Source: Norana najaformis
Lineage: Eukaryota > Annelida > Clitellata > Crassiclitellata > Hormogastridae
Length of the DNA: 64,000 nucleotides
Assembly (NCBI GenBank): GCA_964023275.1
Contig: OZ029919.1
Location: 12,893,702-12,957,701, forward strand
Direction of reading: 5' to 3'
This document shows, one piece after another, positions 50,501 through 61,099 of this stretch; positions within the stretch are counted from its first letter, which is position 1, and every line of letters starts with the position of its first letter. The position numbers and the translations under genes were made by a program. Under the pieces are notes generated by a model. It worked only from the letters and a program-made list of their open reading frames with translations, was not told the DNA's origin and did no database searches.

Positions 50501-50735
50501 CAAGGGCAGATGTTGCGTCAAGAATCCTCTGAACCAAAGAGAACCCATGCCCTGAGCCATGAGCGTAGGCCTGAATGTCGTCTGCACACTGTTGGCCAGC
50601 CACAGTCATGGGAAGGAGAATCCGTCCCAGATCGGCAGTGTACAGAATGTAAAAGAGAAGGGCCAGGACAGAACCCTGAGGGAGGCCAAAAGGAATAAGG
50701 ACCAGGCGAAACACATTGGTGCGGGCGCGGCGTAT
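47555..50735 (-). mobile_element. CR1-like element family 1, copy 2, split by a later insertion
   Basis: Two pieces match copy 1 (10762-13125). The 3' end lies at 47556-47690 (TGTAATCTGACATTTGTAAAGC region) and the RT body at 49972-50735, starting TCTCTAAGGTATGATGGAGC. Between them lies a plus-strand TTAC-tailed element. About 165 bp of family-1 sequence (copy 1 positions 10907-11072) is missing at the junction. The RT keeps GLPQGSVLALLFYILYTADL, but YADD reads CADD (50578-50589). Truncated at 5'. Confidence 0.7.
47690..49971 (+). mobile_element. TTAC-tailed L2/CR1-like non-LTR element nested in family-1 CR1
   Basis: Plus-strand pol pieces in order: NIHAPLRLITIRHKADCSWF (about 47895-47955), SYRPISNPTFLLKLVERAAH (48545-48605), LLLDFSSAFDCVDH (48753-48795), GSIVGPLLFILYTSMV (48930-48980), YADG in place of YADD (49021-49032), MRLKLNASKTELIWF (49130-49173) and FGNRAFALAGPTEWNKLP (49744-49797). 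Frameshifts separate them. The 3' end is AAGCGCGCTATAAATGTTAG then (CTTA)n. The endonuclease is missing. Partial copies of the same terminus appear at 18352 and 26776. Confidence 0.75.
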
Positions 50736-50764
50736 ATATATGTTCATGCCGAAGGCCCACTGTC

Positions 50765-51295
50765 ATGCGGAAAGCGTCATTGTTGAGAGAAAGGCCACAA
50801 GGTCAAATAAGTAGAGCCGTAAGTCAATCACCGGAATGATGCGAGGACACTGGTGCCAGTCTTGCATAGTTGAGTGGATCGTTTAATTAGGCCCAGACAG
50901 CTCTTTTCCTGCTCAATCACTTGATCCCAGGCACTTTGCTTTGATGGCATTGAGTCTGTAACTGCAGGTAAGGACGAGCTACGGGCTGCCATGACCTCGC
51001 TCCTACATATATGTATGACGAAACTTCGCGTCTGAGTATTGATGACCCTAATGTCTGATGCTAAGCAAGCAGAAGCCAACACCGATACCCGTCTAACACC
51101 AAGACTCCCATATCTGATTGGAAAAGTGGCTTGCTTCCACTAAATGTTATCGAGTTCCAGTTTTACATTTCAGACCAGTTCCAATCCATAACGCATCTGT
51201 CTGTCTATTATCTCCAGTAACGCATGACCACCATAGCGTGGAGCAGCACGCAGCATACAGGACAGCTTTACATCTCAAAGCATGATCATAGTAGG
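50765..51295 (-). mobile_element. RLE-type non-LTR element, copy 2 (RT C-terminal part)
   Basis: Found by matching copy 1 (52670-54440). The minus strand from about 51270 reads KLSCMLRAAPRYGGHALLEI against copy 1 KLLHTLRCCPCVGHPLLERY, then FPIRYGSLGVRRVSVLASAC (about 51070-51135) against LPIKAGGLGLRWVSSLALPA, and QSAWDQVIEQ (about 50930). The order matches copy 1. It starts next to an ATT array and stops at the 5' end of CR1 copy 2. No RT palm motif or endonuclease is present. Confidence 0.5.
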
Positions 51296-51339
51296 GTCAG
51301 TGCATTTTGTGCTTGAAGACCTGTCAGGACTTACCTATT

Positions 51340-51342
51340 GAA

Positions 51343-51426
<84 letters not shown>

Positions 51427-51499
51427 GTTTTAACATCTGTGAATTAAGGAACCTAGGATAACTGTCCCCTTGCATCAGTGTGTATATTTGGACCTGCGC

Positions 51500-51562
<63 letters not shown>

Positions 51563-51649
51563 GTCATAATTATTATGTTTTAACATCTGTGAATTAAGGA
51601 ACCTAGGATAACTGTCCCCTTGCATCAGTGTGTATATTTGGACCTGCGC

Positions 51650-51702
<53 letters not shown>

Positions 51703-51775
51703 GTTTTAACATCTGTGAATTAAGGAACCTAGGATAACTGTCCCCTTGCATCAGTGTGTATATTTGGACCTGCGC

Positions 51776-51814
<39 letters not shown>

Positions 51815-51835
51815 GTCATAATTATTATTATTACA
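51340..51835. repeat. Composite tandem repeat: 77-bp unit alternating with (ATT)n
   Basis: A unit starting GTTTTAACATCTGTGAATTA and ending TTTGGACCTGCGCTT occurs at 51427, 51577 and 51702, near-identical, each followed by 35-80 bases of (TTA)n. A further (TTA)n run precedes the first unit. TTGTCATAATTATTATG recurs at two of the junctions. Confidence 0.9.
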
Positions 51836-51839
51836 TCAA

Positions 51840-52660
51840 TTCAATTATGAAACAAATCTATTGTTGCTGGAGCAACTAGAGCTGCTGTGGCGTCCAGGCT
51901 GGCACACTGGAAACAGGTCGACTAGCTGCACCTCCGAATCTCGTGATCCTGTCTGTAAGCGCCGTGGTGAAGAAGCAACCATGAGTTAGCGGTCGCGTAA
52001 GTGTAGAGCGTTCGGTGGGCGTTTCTTCGATGGAGCGCAAGAACTTCCGGTGTGGATCGGACGAACATCCAGCACCACCAACTCCCTCCTCTTCATCGCC
52101 GTCGTCGTCTGCTTCGAAGGCGCCTGCGTCGTGGTCTCCTCGACCTCGACCCGCCGGCTGACCTTCGACAGGCGGTGTGGCTCCTTGACCCAGAGGATCG
52201 GTTGGGGGCCCGTCGGCCGGGTCTCGACGACCAGTTCCAGGTTCTCTCCTTTTCTTTAATCTTGGCTTCAGGCACGCCCTTCTCTCCTTCTTTGATTTCA
52301 GCCGTCTTGTTCCTCATTGTATTGTTGTCGATGAAGAAGTTGATTTGCGACTGGGTACTCTCGCTGGCTGCGTCGAGTGCGAGTTCTGAGGTCATGAGTT
52401 CGTCTGAATGCTTCTTCTGAACTAAATCCTTCAGATAACGTTCGTCTTTTCTCCTATTAACCATTGTAAATGCTTGTCATAGCTGGAGTCAATCGCTTCT
52501 TCTTCCATCGATGGAAGGTCGCGCGTAGACAACTGTTCTCGGTCAGGTAGAAGACAAGGGAAATTATGAGGGAGCGAAGAATCATGGTTTGAATGGGTAG
52601 AATGTTTCTTCGCACTGATCTGAGGCTGTCTTCCGGCCGTTGACTGGTCTCTGGAATTGC
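51840..52660. other. Region 3' of RLE element copy 1, with an unrecognised open frame
   Basis: A minus-strand frame, 52464 to 52093 (123 codons), starts MVNRRKDERYLKDLVQ and becomes Arg/Ser-rich. A second minus-strand frame over the last half is also open. I recognise neither. They may be element sequence or a GC-rich artefact. Confidence 0.3.
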
Positions 52661-52669
52661 CAGTCTTAG

Positions 52670-54437
52670 CTTAAATCTGGCTCTAAGAATGTGCCATTAA
52701 AGGCAATCGCGTTAGATCGCTGGATGGCAATGGAGAAGCGTTGGAACAGGAAAGAAGTCTCCCTCTTGTCTCCCGATATTTGGATTAAATGGCGACCGAT
52801 TTTCTTGATGAGGCTAAAGCCGTCCTGATTTATGGGGCCTAGAGTCTCGAAGGCCAGAGGGACGAAGCAGTGTGTCGAGAGAATATCACTGTAATTTGAG
52901 GTCTTTCGTTCTGCTGCGATCTCAGCAGCAGCACCTGCGACCACGGCTGTTCTGGATCGATAAGAGACTGCCAGAGTATCGATTACTGTGGCGTCCCAGG
53001 TCAAGCATTTACCCCCTTCCCAAGGAATGAGGGTTGTTCCATCAGGTCGTCGGCCGTCGGACCTAACCAATCCTGCTGGTTCTTTAGTTGATGGAAAGCC
53101 AGCCTTCATGAGGGCGCGCCACACGACGTCATTGGTACAGGCGTTTTGCTGTTCTCCCTGGGCCTAAATCGTAATCGTAATCTCGAGATTTCTACAGCGC
53201 TCAACAAAAGCTAAGTCGCGGGAACCAGCTTATTCACAGGCGCTCAGTCAAAACAAAATCGATAGGCAAAAGGGTCAAGATCCAGGAGTCAGGCACTCAG
53301 ACAGTCGGACGGCTACGGTGGATGCTGTTTGAAATTGAAGCGAGAAGAGAGATGAGGGGAAGAGGAAGAATCAGGATAAGATTTCTGGAAAAGAAGTGTT
53401 TTCAGTCTTGAGTGAAAGACCTGCGCAGAAACCGAAAGAGGTGAAGTGTTGGTGAGTTCGTATGATTGACCAGACAAAAGGGCATGCTAGACCGTGCGAG
53501 CCGTCCACAGTGACTAGAAACCCGCAGGGGCAAACGTGAGGGGCGCACAAGTCTATCCCAAGTCTTAGGCCTGTTGCGATGCGTACAGCCTCATCGTCTA
53601 GCCTCGTTATTGTTGGTAATAAGTGTAGTTTTCGATATTTCGTATAGAGGTTTATCCCACTGGGATTGTTTCTGCCAGAGATGAGTACTAGGTTGTGGAG
53701 TCATGGTGAGTGCACACCAATGTTCCACCATAGTGTTGAGATGAAAATCTGGTGATATTTGGCCTTTGTGAAGAATGGCAGTTTGCAACGTTTGGGTGCC
53801 TGCAGCGGATGCCAAGAAGGCGGGTAGCGCAAGCGAAGACACCCAGCGTAGGCCTAAACCTCCAGCTTTAATGGGGAGGGAGGCCTGAAGCCATTGATGG
53901 TCTGTGAGGGCCAAATTAAAAATAGAGACAAAACCTTCACGAAGCAGCAGATCATATCTCTCCAGTAACGGGTGACCCACACACGGGCAACATCTCAAAG
54001 TGTGCAATAGCTTGGGTGAACTAAATGTGGTCCTGAGGAGCACTAAGGCATCGTGTTTAGCTATGGTCATCAATCTGGAAATTGCTAGCGAGAGTTCAGC
54101 ACAACGAGACTCTAAGCAGGCCGAAAGAGCCTCTGCGGTACAAAGTAGCGCGCCTAACAGGACAGCGCTCTCCGGTTTGGTTTGAGTGAAGCTACTCAGA
54201 GAAGCATGGCTATTCGCAAACGGTGAATGTGAAATACTTTCGCATTTTGTATGATTAAGCCGGAGGCCTAAAGAATCACACGCCTGTTCTATGAAACTTA
54301 CGTCAGCTGCCACTGTGGGTGCATCGCCCCCCAGGGATAAGTCGTCCAAGTATCCTATCACCAGGTCCGAAGATAACTGTTCCAAGATCTGTTGTAATGG
54401 GAGACAAAACAAGAGTGGGCCCAAAGGGTCCCCCTGC

Positions 54438-54440
<3 letters not shown>
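52670..54440 (-). mobile_element. RLE-type non-LTR retrotransposon, copy 1 (RT, CCHC, nuclease)
   Basis: Reading the minus strand from 54440: QQGDPLGPLLFCLPLQQIL (RT motif), GYLDDLSLGG with catalytic YLDD at 54341-54352, LGLRLNHTKCESIS, LLRTTFSSPKLLHTLRCCPC, ASLPIKAGGLGLRW (down to 53591). After one frameshift near 53592 come RLDDEAVRIATGLRLG and a CCHC cluster, CAPHVCPCG to HGLAC (about 53460-53580). A CR1 fragment interrupts here. Then NDVVWRALMKAGFPS, GRRPDGTTLIPWEGGKCLTW and DATVIDTLA (52965-53055), resembling the PD-x(about 15)-D core of a restriction-like endonuclease. RT-CCHC-RLE is the layout of R2/NeSL-type elements. The family within that group is unknown to me. The 5' half is cut off at an ATT array. 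Confidence 0.6.
53163..53455 (-). mobile_element. CR1-like 3' fragment (family 3) inserted in the RLE element
   Basis: On the minus strand it reads SAQVFHSRLKTLLFQKSYPD, corresponding to the copy at 54655-55237, and ends GAGCGCTGTAGAAATCTCG, then ATTACG repeats. It interrupts the RLE ORF between its CCHC cluster and nuclease. The left boundary is approximate. Confidence 0.6.

Positions 54441-54515
<75 letters not shown>
54437..54515. repeat. (ATT)n microsatellite
   Basis: About 26 ATT units directly 5' (in element sense) of the truncated RLE copy 1. Further ATT-rich sequence continues to 54640. Confidence 0.95.
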
Positions 54516-54516
<1 letters not shown>

Positions 54517-54654
54517 ATTATTAGGGATTGCGTTGTTCTGGGATGGTTAATCTTCGGTGACATCGTTATTATTATTAGTATTATTATTATCTTTATTATT
54601 ATTATTATTATTAAATTTATTATTATTAGTAGTAGTACTTAATTAGTTATTATT

Positions 54655-55237
54655 AGACTGCAGGTCTGCTTAATCGAGTACAAAGTCCTATCCCTTACCT
54701 ACAACACACTTCAATCTTTCCAACCCTTGTATCTTCGTCAGTTATTTACATTACAACCGCTTCGCTCAACCCGCTCCTCTTCTGCCCTAACACTTCACCC
54801 ACCGCTCTCCCGTCACCTCATCCTTGAAATTTGGTAATCGCTGCATAGCCATAGCTGCCCCACCACTCTGGAATAAACTCCTCCCAGAATTGCGACAGTT
54901 TTCTGACCCATCATACAATCTCATCGATGCTCCACCGCTTGCAATTTCTGCTTCGGCCTTTCACTCAAAACTCACAACATTCCTCTTTCACAGATCGTAC
55001 CCTGACATCTCTTCTTCCTCTTATCTCTCTCTCCTCTCCGAGCCCAAACACCACTCCCTTAGCTGCCACGCTGTCTCTCCGTCCGACTTTTGGATCTTGA
55101 CCTGGAACCGGACCCTTTTTGCCTATCGATTTTGTTTTGACTGAACGCCTGTGAATAAGCTGGTCCCCGCGGCGCGGCTTTCGTTGGGCGCTGTAGAAAT
55201 CTCGGAATTACGATTAGGATTACGATTAAGAACACAC
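54655..55237 (+). mobile_element. CR1-like 3' fragment (family 3) adjoining the kinase promoter
   Basis: The plus strand reads KVLSLTYNTLQSFQPLYLRQ, FGNRCIAIAAPPLWNKLLPE (824-826 register, 54827 on) and SASAFHSKLTTFLFHRSYPD, a C-terminal pol region with a frameshift near 54825. The 3' end is GGGCGCTGTAGAAATCTCGG and ATTACGATTAGG-type repeats, stopping about 190 bp before the MAP4K start codon. Confidence 0.65.
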
Positions 55238-55303
55238 ACAAAAATTAAGATTACAGATTGGGGCCCGAGACTGTTCGCCAGAGGACGCCAGTGAAATCGA
55301 CAG

Positions 55304-55315
55304 TGCGCATGTGCA
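55304..55315 (+). promoter_or_regulatory. Candidate NRF-1-type site
   Basis: TGCGCATGTGCA differs by one base from the NRF-1 consensus palindrome and lies about 115 bp upstream of the kinase ATG in a TATA-less, locally GC-richer stretch. One such match is weak evidence. Confidence 0.3.
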
Positions 55316-55429
55316 CAGGATGTGTTTTGGGAAACAATCAATGGCGAGCGAAAGTCAGTTTTAAGTTTTTTCTTGCTTGATTTTTAACTTTTACGCTGTT
55401 AGTCACTGACAGATTGCTATCGGTTTGGT

Positions 55430-58400
55430 ATGAATCCGGCCTGTGCGGTTGATATCTCGCGTAGAAATCCGCAAGAAGATTTCGAACTTCTTCAGCGAAT
55501 CGGTAGCGGGACCTACGGAGATGTGTTCAAAGTAGGAATCAATTTTATTCAAATCGGGGTGGTCGTAAATACACACTTACATTACGGTTTTATGATATTT
55601 TCGGATTATTTCTCGCGGTCTTTGAACGGTTTGATCAGTCAGTTATATACCAGCACGTAAGAGATATGTCTGACATAAGTCAGTGCGATAAAGTTTCAGC
55701 CTCTGTGAAAAATGGGCACGCTGATTAGCTACTGTTGGTCTGACCGTGGATCGCTGATGTAGAAAAAAATGCGAATCCATAAATATCATATGCCGGGAGT
55801 CATCTTTCCTTCAGAAGAAGGTTTGGGCTGGTGATCTGCATACTGCTGGCTAGTAAACGGAAAATAATTCTGAATCCCCCAATTCCTATTTTGTTCTGTG
55901 GATTCAACAGATACCATGCTATTTTGGTAACACTGTACACTTAGAAAGCAGTAGGTATTTGAAAAAGTTTTTGTTGCAGTTTGGGTATATCTGAATGTAG
56001 TTTGACAGCATTGTAGAATACTATAGGGAGTCATTTAGCCATTAGTTAACATTACACGTATTACTACTTTTATCAACAATTGCTGCTGAAGCCTGGTCTT
56101 GAAGTTTTTGGTTCTTCAGAGCATAAAAAGAGCATATAACTAAGTACAATAAGCATTTGTTATCATGCCATTTGTCCATCAGCTAAAAAAGGAATCTTAG
56201 GCATGTCTGAGTAATGGTGCTCAAACAGCAGAAGCAAATTGGTGCAGATCGTTTGAAGCTGCTTTGTGAATACGTCTTGCATGATGTTGTTGTGAGTAAT
56301 GTAGCAATATAAACAATTAGGCTGTTCCAGATGGCTGTTGCTGAGTTGCGGAAATGCAGTGGGAAATTCTGAACGGTAATCTCTAATGTCGAGGACAAAT
56401 AGACAGTTTTGTGTAGCTGATTGCAAAGATTTGGATGGCTGGTAGTGGAGATAAAGGACAGCGACAGGTAAGCAGGTTGAATAGTTGAGAGAAGTGTGCA
56501 TGCATGGAGAGCTGTCGTGTAAGTGACCTGATAGGCAGCCAGTAATGCTTTTCCAGTACAGGAGTGATGTGATCAAACCTTCACGTTCCTGACACCTATT
56601 GGCGCGGAATGTTCTGGTTGCATTGCAGTTTGGCAGTGCTAGACTCGCTAGACTTTGTAATGCAATACTGCAGTGAATTGAAGTAGTCTAGTTTTGTGCT
56701 GACTACTGGTGAGTGACTAGACAGGCTTTCCAGTGGAAAGGGTGATCAAACAGTTCAGCAGTGGATAATAATCCTTATAGTGTGCTTGGCTTGACAAGGA
56801 AATTCCAGTTGTGCATTATGTGTTAAAGCTAGTGTCAAGTGTTTGCATTTTCGTATGGGAACGTTGCAAAGATATACTCTGACCCAGTAAATTGAACCAT
56901 TAATTTCAAGAGGTTTTAAGACTATTTTGTCTGATCATGTTTTTTTTGTTGTATTCTGTTTGGAGTACGTCCAAAGTCTCTTCTAGAGGCACTATATGTA
57001 TACACATACTGTTTATGATTATGATGTTAAAGCTGGCAGAATGTGATATTGTGCAACACAGTGGTCTGTTTGTAACACATTTAGTCAGTGATTGTGTGGT
57101 TACTGATTTGTATCCGTGTAATGACCCTGGGAAAGTTGTTTGCACACACTTGCGTCTGTCACTAAGCAGTATAATCTGGTACCGGCATCAGCTGGGAAGT
57201 AATCAGCAAATCCTGCGATGCACTGGGCCCTTGTCAAGGACTGTGTGATTCAGCAGTTCCCAGCTCAAGGGCCTAAGAAAAGCAAATGAGCGCCTGCCCA
57301 TCATTCCTCATTGACTTGGGACCATTACTTTTTTACATTATAGTGACTTAAATTTGACATGGATGCTGTACGCGAGGCACAGGATAATTACTGATGGATT
57401 TCTACATGGCAATTTCACAAACGTTGACTGTATTGAGTCACTTTGTTGCTTCATTATGACAATTCTTCTGATCTTTCTGCTTAAGATCAGTACAGTTTTC
57501 AGATGTGTGTGGGTGTGCAAAGTGTCACTGCAAGATTTGAACTTGTGATGTCTTGAATTTTTGCTATGAGGTACCTGAGGCACTGCACATAGTACATTTG
57601 AGGATTTTATGCATGTTCAACAGCAGCTAGTCTGAGTTTACTCTGAAGTTTGATCGATTTCTTGTTAAGTGATTTTACTCTGACAGTTTGATCGATTTCT
57701 TGTTAAGTGATTTTACTGTGACAGTTTGATCGATTTCTTGTTAAGTGACTTCTTCTATCACCAATTTAAGAATTTATATTTTATTTTATTTTAAATTTAA
57801 TCGTTTCTGATATTTGGAGAATTTTATAGTGCCATAATATAATATAAATTAACTTGAGTTTGTTTGCCAGATATGATGTGAGATAAACAGATCGGCTTAT
57901 GATGTTACAAAGTAAATAGTCATATTTATATAAAGTTTTATATGCTGAATGAAGCTGTGAGTTATGTTGTCGTTATAATTCTGTCAGACAAAGCCACATC
58001 CTTTTTGAAGTAATTGTTTGGCTCCTGTTCATGTAGCTTGGGTTCAGCGATGCTTGCTGAGGTTAATGATGTTTAAGTTGATAAACTGTTAGCTATGTGG
58101 GTAATTGGACAAAATGTCCGTATACCTACAGAAACTGCACAGATCCACAGGTTTATTAAAATATTCAGTGATAAATGTGCTAGCAAAATGCAATTTGTAA
58201 ACTTGTTCTGGCATTCTGAAACCACAGTTATTACTCTGTGATAAAATGTGAAATATTGAGTTATTTTGTGGTATTTTGTTTGACCTTATAGGCCTCAGAA
58301 TGTTTACAGTATGGTTGTTATTTCCTGTTCCCATCATAAAATGGTTGGCATTAAGAATGAGATGTGATTATTTAACTTAACTCTTATATCTTGGAGTTTT

Positions 58401-60543
58401 ATTGGTAGGTGTGGTAGATCCTTGTGAAATTCAGTCAGTTGAACCAGTAAGATAACCTAACCATTTACACAAAATTACATGTGTACAGTTATGATAATTA
58501 AGGATTGCTTATATGTTTTAAAATGTGTACCTTAAAATTCAGTGCTGAAGTTATTTTCTTCTTTGTATCAGCATTCATCATGTAAAACTAATCACCTGGT
58601 GATGAGTTACCCAGGTGCTGTATTGTTGCGGCCTTGTGTGTAGATGCTTCACTCATAATTTACCTTGCAAACCAAGCTTATTCCATCACGTTAAACACAG
58701 AACCATGCTATGTAATAAAGAATGATGTTTGCTGCAATAACTAAGTTCATGCGATTTTCTGTGTTGTTTTTTTTTGCAGGCAAGGAATCTGAGTACAAAT
58801 GACCTGGCTGCAATTAAAGTGATTAAACTGGAACCTGGTAGGCATATTGTAGTTGTAATTGTTAAATAATCAGTGTGATAGTCGCTTAGAATAAGAGCCT
58901 GTGTGCAATAATAGGAATAATAAACTGGTTCCCATGACTTAGCTTTCTTTGGGCACTATAGAAATCTCGAGTTTACGATTATGATGTTATCATATTGTAA
59001 TCAGTTGCTTATGTAAAAGATGTGTTACTGCTTACTATTCTTGTTTACAAAGCTTTAGGAAGTTTGCAGTCGTGTGTATAAATAGAAACAGTCAGTAATT
59101 TTTGATTCTTGCTCTCAGGCTATTAGAATCTGAATTAATGGCATTGAGTCACCAGGTTTCATCCAGAATTTCTCAAACTTATGTCTGTTTTTCTTGGTGG
59201 TTAGTGCATTGTTCATTTTGTCGTATTTTGTCCCCTCTGTCAGTTCTAGTTGTTAATCAGATCCAGATGACAAACTGATCTTTTGCAATTGCTTGCTAGA
59301 GTTCTATATAAGGACTCTGGTCTTTCAAATCTCTTGGATTTCAACTAGATCTGTCCAATGGATTATGAATAAGGACTGATGTTACTGAAATGTCCATTAA
59401 CTGCTGTCTTTATTGTATTTTGGTATAGATGCTACATAAGTTTTCAAATAAGATTTCCATATTTTCACGCTTATATAACCTGCGCACACCTACACCCCAT
59501 GAAAATTAGCTGAACACATAGAAAAGTTTGGTACAGCCAGCAAATGCATATACCAGGCAAGTCTGGAGAGACCTTAAACAAGTTCTATCTGCACTCTGCA
59601 CTATTTTGCAAGTGCTAAGTCATGTCTGAACCAGTACATATGATTTATTTTTAGTTCATTCTCATCAAATTGTCAGTAGAATGTTGTAAATGTCATGATA
59701 GTGTATTTTGTTTTGTCTATTTGCTTCGGGTGACAAAAAGAATGTCTCTGGAAATGAGATTGCATCAGATGCAGTCATGAGATGCATTTGTTTTTGTAGC
59801 ACAAATATAATTGGGTGTTGCGAGATAAATACTAGATTAGGGCCTGAACATTAGCCTACGTCCACCTTTGTATAAGTAATGACATATTTAGACTAAGAGT
59901 GCACAAGGTTTCTATACTTTCTTGCAGTCTTTATAATATCTTTGGTTACTCTATTTAGATTCCTTGGGCAGATTGTTATTGTAAAGGAGTACCATGAAAT
60001 CATATCTGATGTCAATGCAACACACAACAAACTTTAAAAATCTTTAATTCAGAAAGTATAAAAAAATTATTAGGTCAGAATAAATTTATTCTTTGGCAGT
60101 CATTTATAGTTTTGTCACCTGTCACAAATTAGGTTGTAGGTGTTCTGCAACTTATGGTACCATCGTTATGGTACGGTTTGAAAAATACAGTAAGCTCATG
60201 GCAACAACCTATGTAAAATGAAATGGTGTAACATGCACGATGAGGTAACCCGCAGGGGGGGTTAAAAAATCTTGTATGCTCCGGACGATATATGCTTGAA
60301 AATATGATACATTTGATTTTTCTGTGTACCATAGTTATATTTTGCCACATTTTACTGAACAGTTTCTTATACTGTGTAGTTTGATTTTTAGATTGCTATA
60401 GGCTACTTTACTTTGTAAACTTGTCTAGAAGTTAACCTGCTGTGATTTTTAGGGGATGACTTTGGAATCATTCAACAGGAAATTTCCATGATGAAAGATT
60501 GCAAGCATCCAAACATTGTAGCCTACTTTGGCAGCTATCTCAG
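55430..60543 (+). CDS. MAP4K3/5: MAP4K3/MAP4K5-type (GCK subfamily) Ser/Thr kinase, first three coding exons (3' partial)
   Basis: Exons 55430-55531, 58780-58837 and 60453-60543, with GT-AG borders and agreeing phases, encode the first 83 or so residues of a germinal-centre-kinase-like MAP4K, which acts upstream of JNK and in nutrient signalling. The start is the first ATG before [18 protein letters not shown], matching the usual N-terminus. Kinase features: glycine loop GSGTYGDV (residues 25-32), the ATP-binding Lys47 in [12 protein letters not shown], and the helix-C Glu63 in [20 protein letters not shown]. The next expected exon (RDKLWICMEF-type) is not in the window, so catalytic loop, DFG and CNH domain lie to the right. 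Paralogue identity, K3 or K5, cannot be settled from this much. No lesions. Confidence 0.88.
56140..56720 (-). mobile_element. Decayed CR1-like RT C-terminal fragment in kinase intron 1
   Basis: The minus strand from 56576 reads [34 protein letters not shown], then [15 protein letters not shown] and [16 protein letters not shown], fitting the region ...LRSAT..L.V..IR.YR...AP.LWNSLP. The 3' part (56150-56200) resembles the TTAC-tailed termini. Heavily mutated. Confidence 0.5.
57055..57310 (+). repeat. tRNA-type SINE, copy 2
   Basis: Homologous to 715-1000 along its length (shared GTAATGACCCT, GTTGTTTGCACA, CTGTCA, TGGTAC-GGCAT-AGCTGGG, AAGAAAAGCAAATGAG). The B-box region is degraded here. It lies in kinase intron 1. 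Confidence 0.5.
57647..57752. repeat. 38-bp tandem repeat, nearly three units
   Basis: Units at 57647, 57685 and 57723, each AGTTTGATCGATTTCTTGTT followed by AAGTGATTTTACTCTGAC. One-base differences only. Confidence 0.9.
58838..60452. other. Kinase intron 2
   Basis: Contains a short plus-strand retroelement end at 58940-58985 (TTTGGGCACTATAGAAATCT then CGAGTTTACGATTATGATG), like the family-3 tail, and a decayed SINE-like block at 59560-59640. Nothing else supported. Confidence 0.4.
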
Positions 60544-61099
60544 GTAACACATGGGTCATTCCATGTCAAATCAACCAATATCATGGTGATTGTACACCAC
60601 ACTGTCTTGGATTCTCATGAAATTTTGCACACATGTTCTACTAACAGATATAAGGAATTTTTGAAGATTTTACTTGATTATCTCAAAGTTTAAACTTTCT
60701 TGCCGTTTCGTGACTTCATGAAAAATTGAATGATTGACGAACTTTGACTTGCTATAAATCCGGAAGTAATAAAGATAGAAGCCTTCAATTTGCAGCTTAT
60801 TATCAATTTCTTGTGCTGATTATAAAAATTCAATTATCATTAGGGTACCTCCCACCCTTTCAAAGATATGGAGAGGCAAACATTGCTCAAAAGCTAATTA
60901 TCGCAGTTGTTTGGTTTGCTGCAAGCTGAGATGGTGATGATATATAAATAGGGTGGCTCCTTGGCCAGGAATAACATGTCTGAAACCTGGCCAAAGAAGC
61001 ATGATGATTATTTTACTCAGATTGCTATGTTAGTCACTGGCTTATGGCTTAATAATGCACAGTTGCCTGTGTTCTGTAAATGTAAAATGTATATGTATA

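Noticed and set aside
51335-51751. Poly-Asn protein with repeated MQGDSYPRF segments
   Set aside because: It is the composite 77-bp/(ATT)n repeat read through.
54291-54642. Poly-Tyr and poly-Ile ORFs
   Set aside because: They translate an (ATT)n array.
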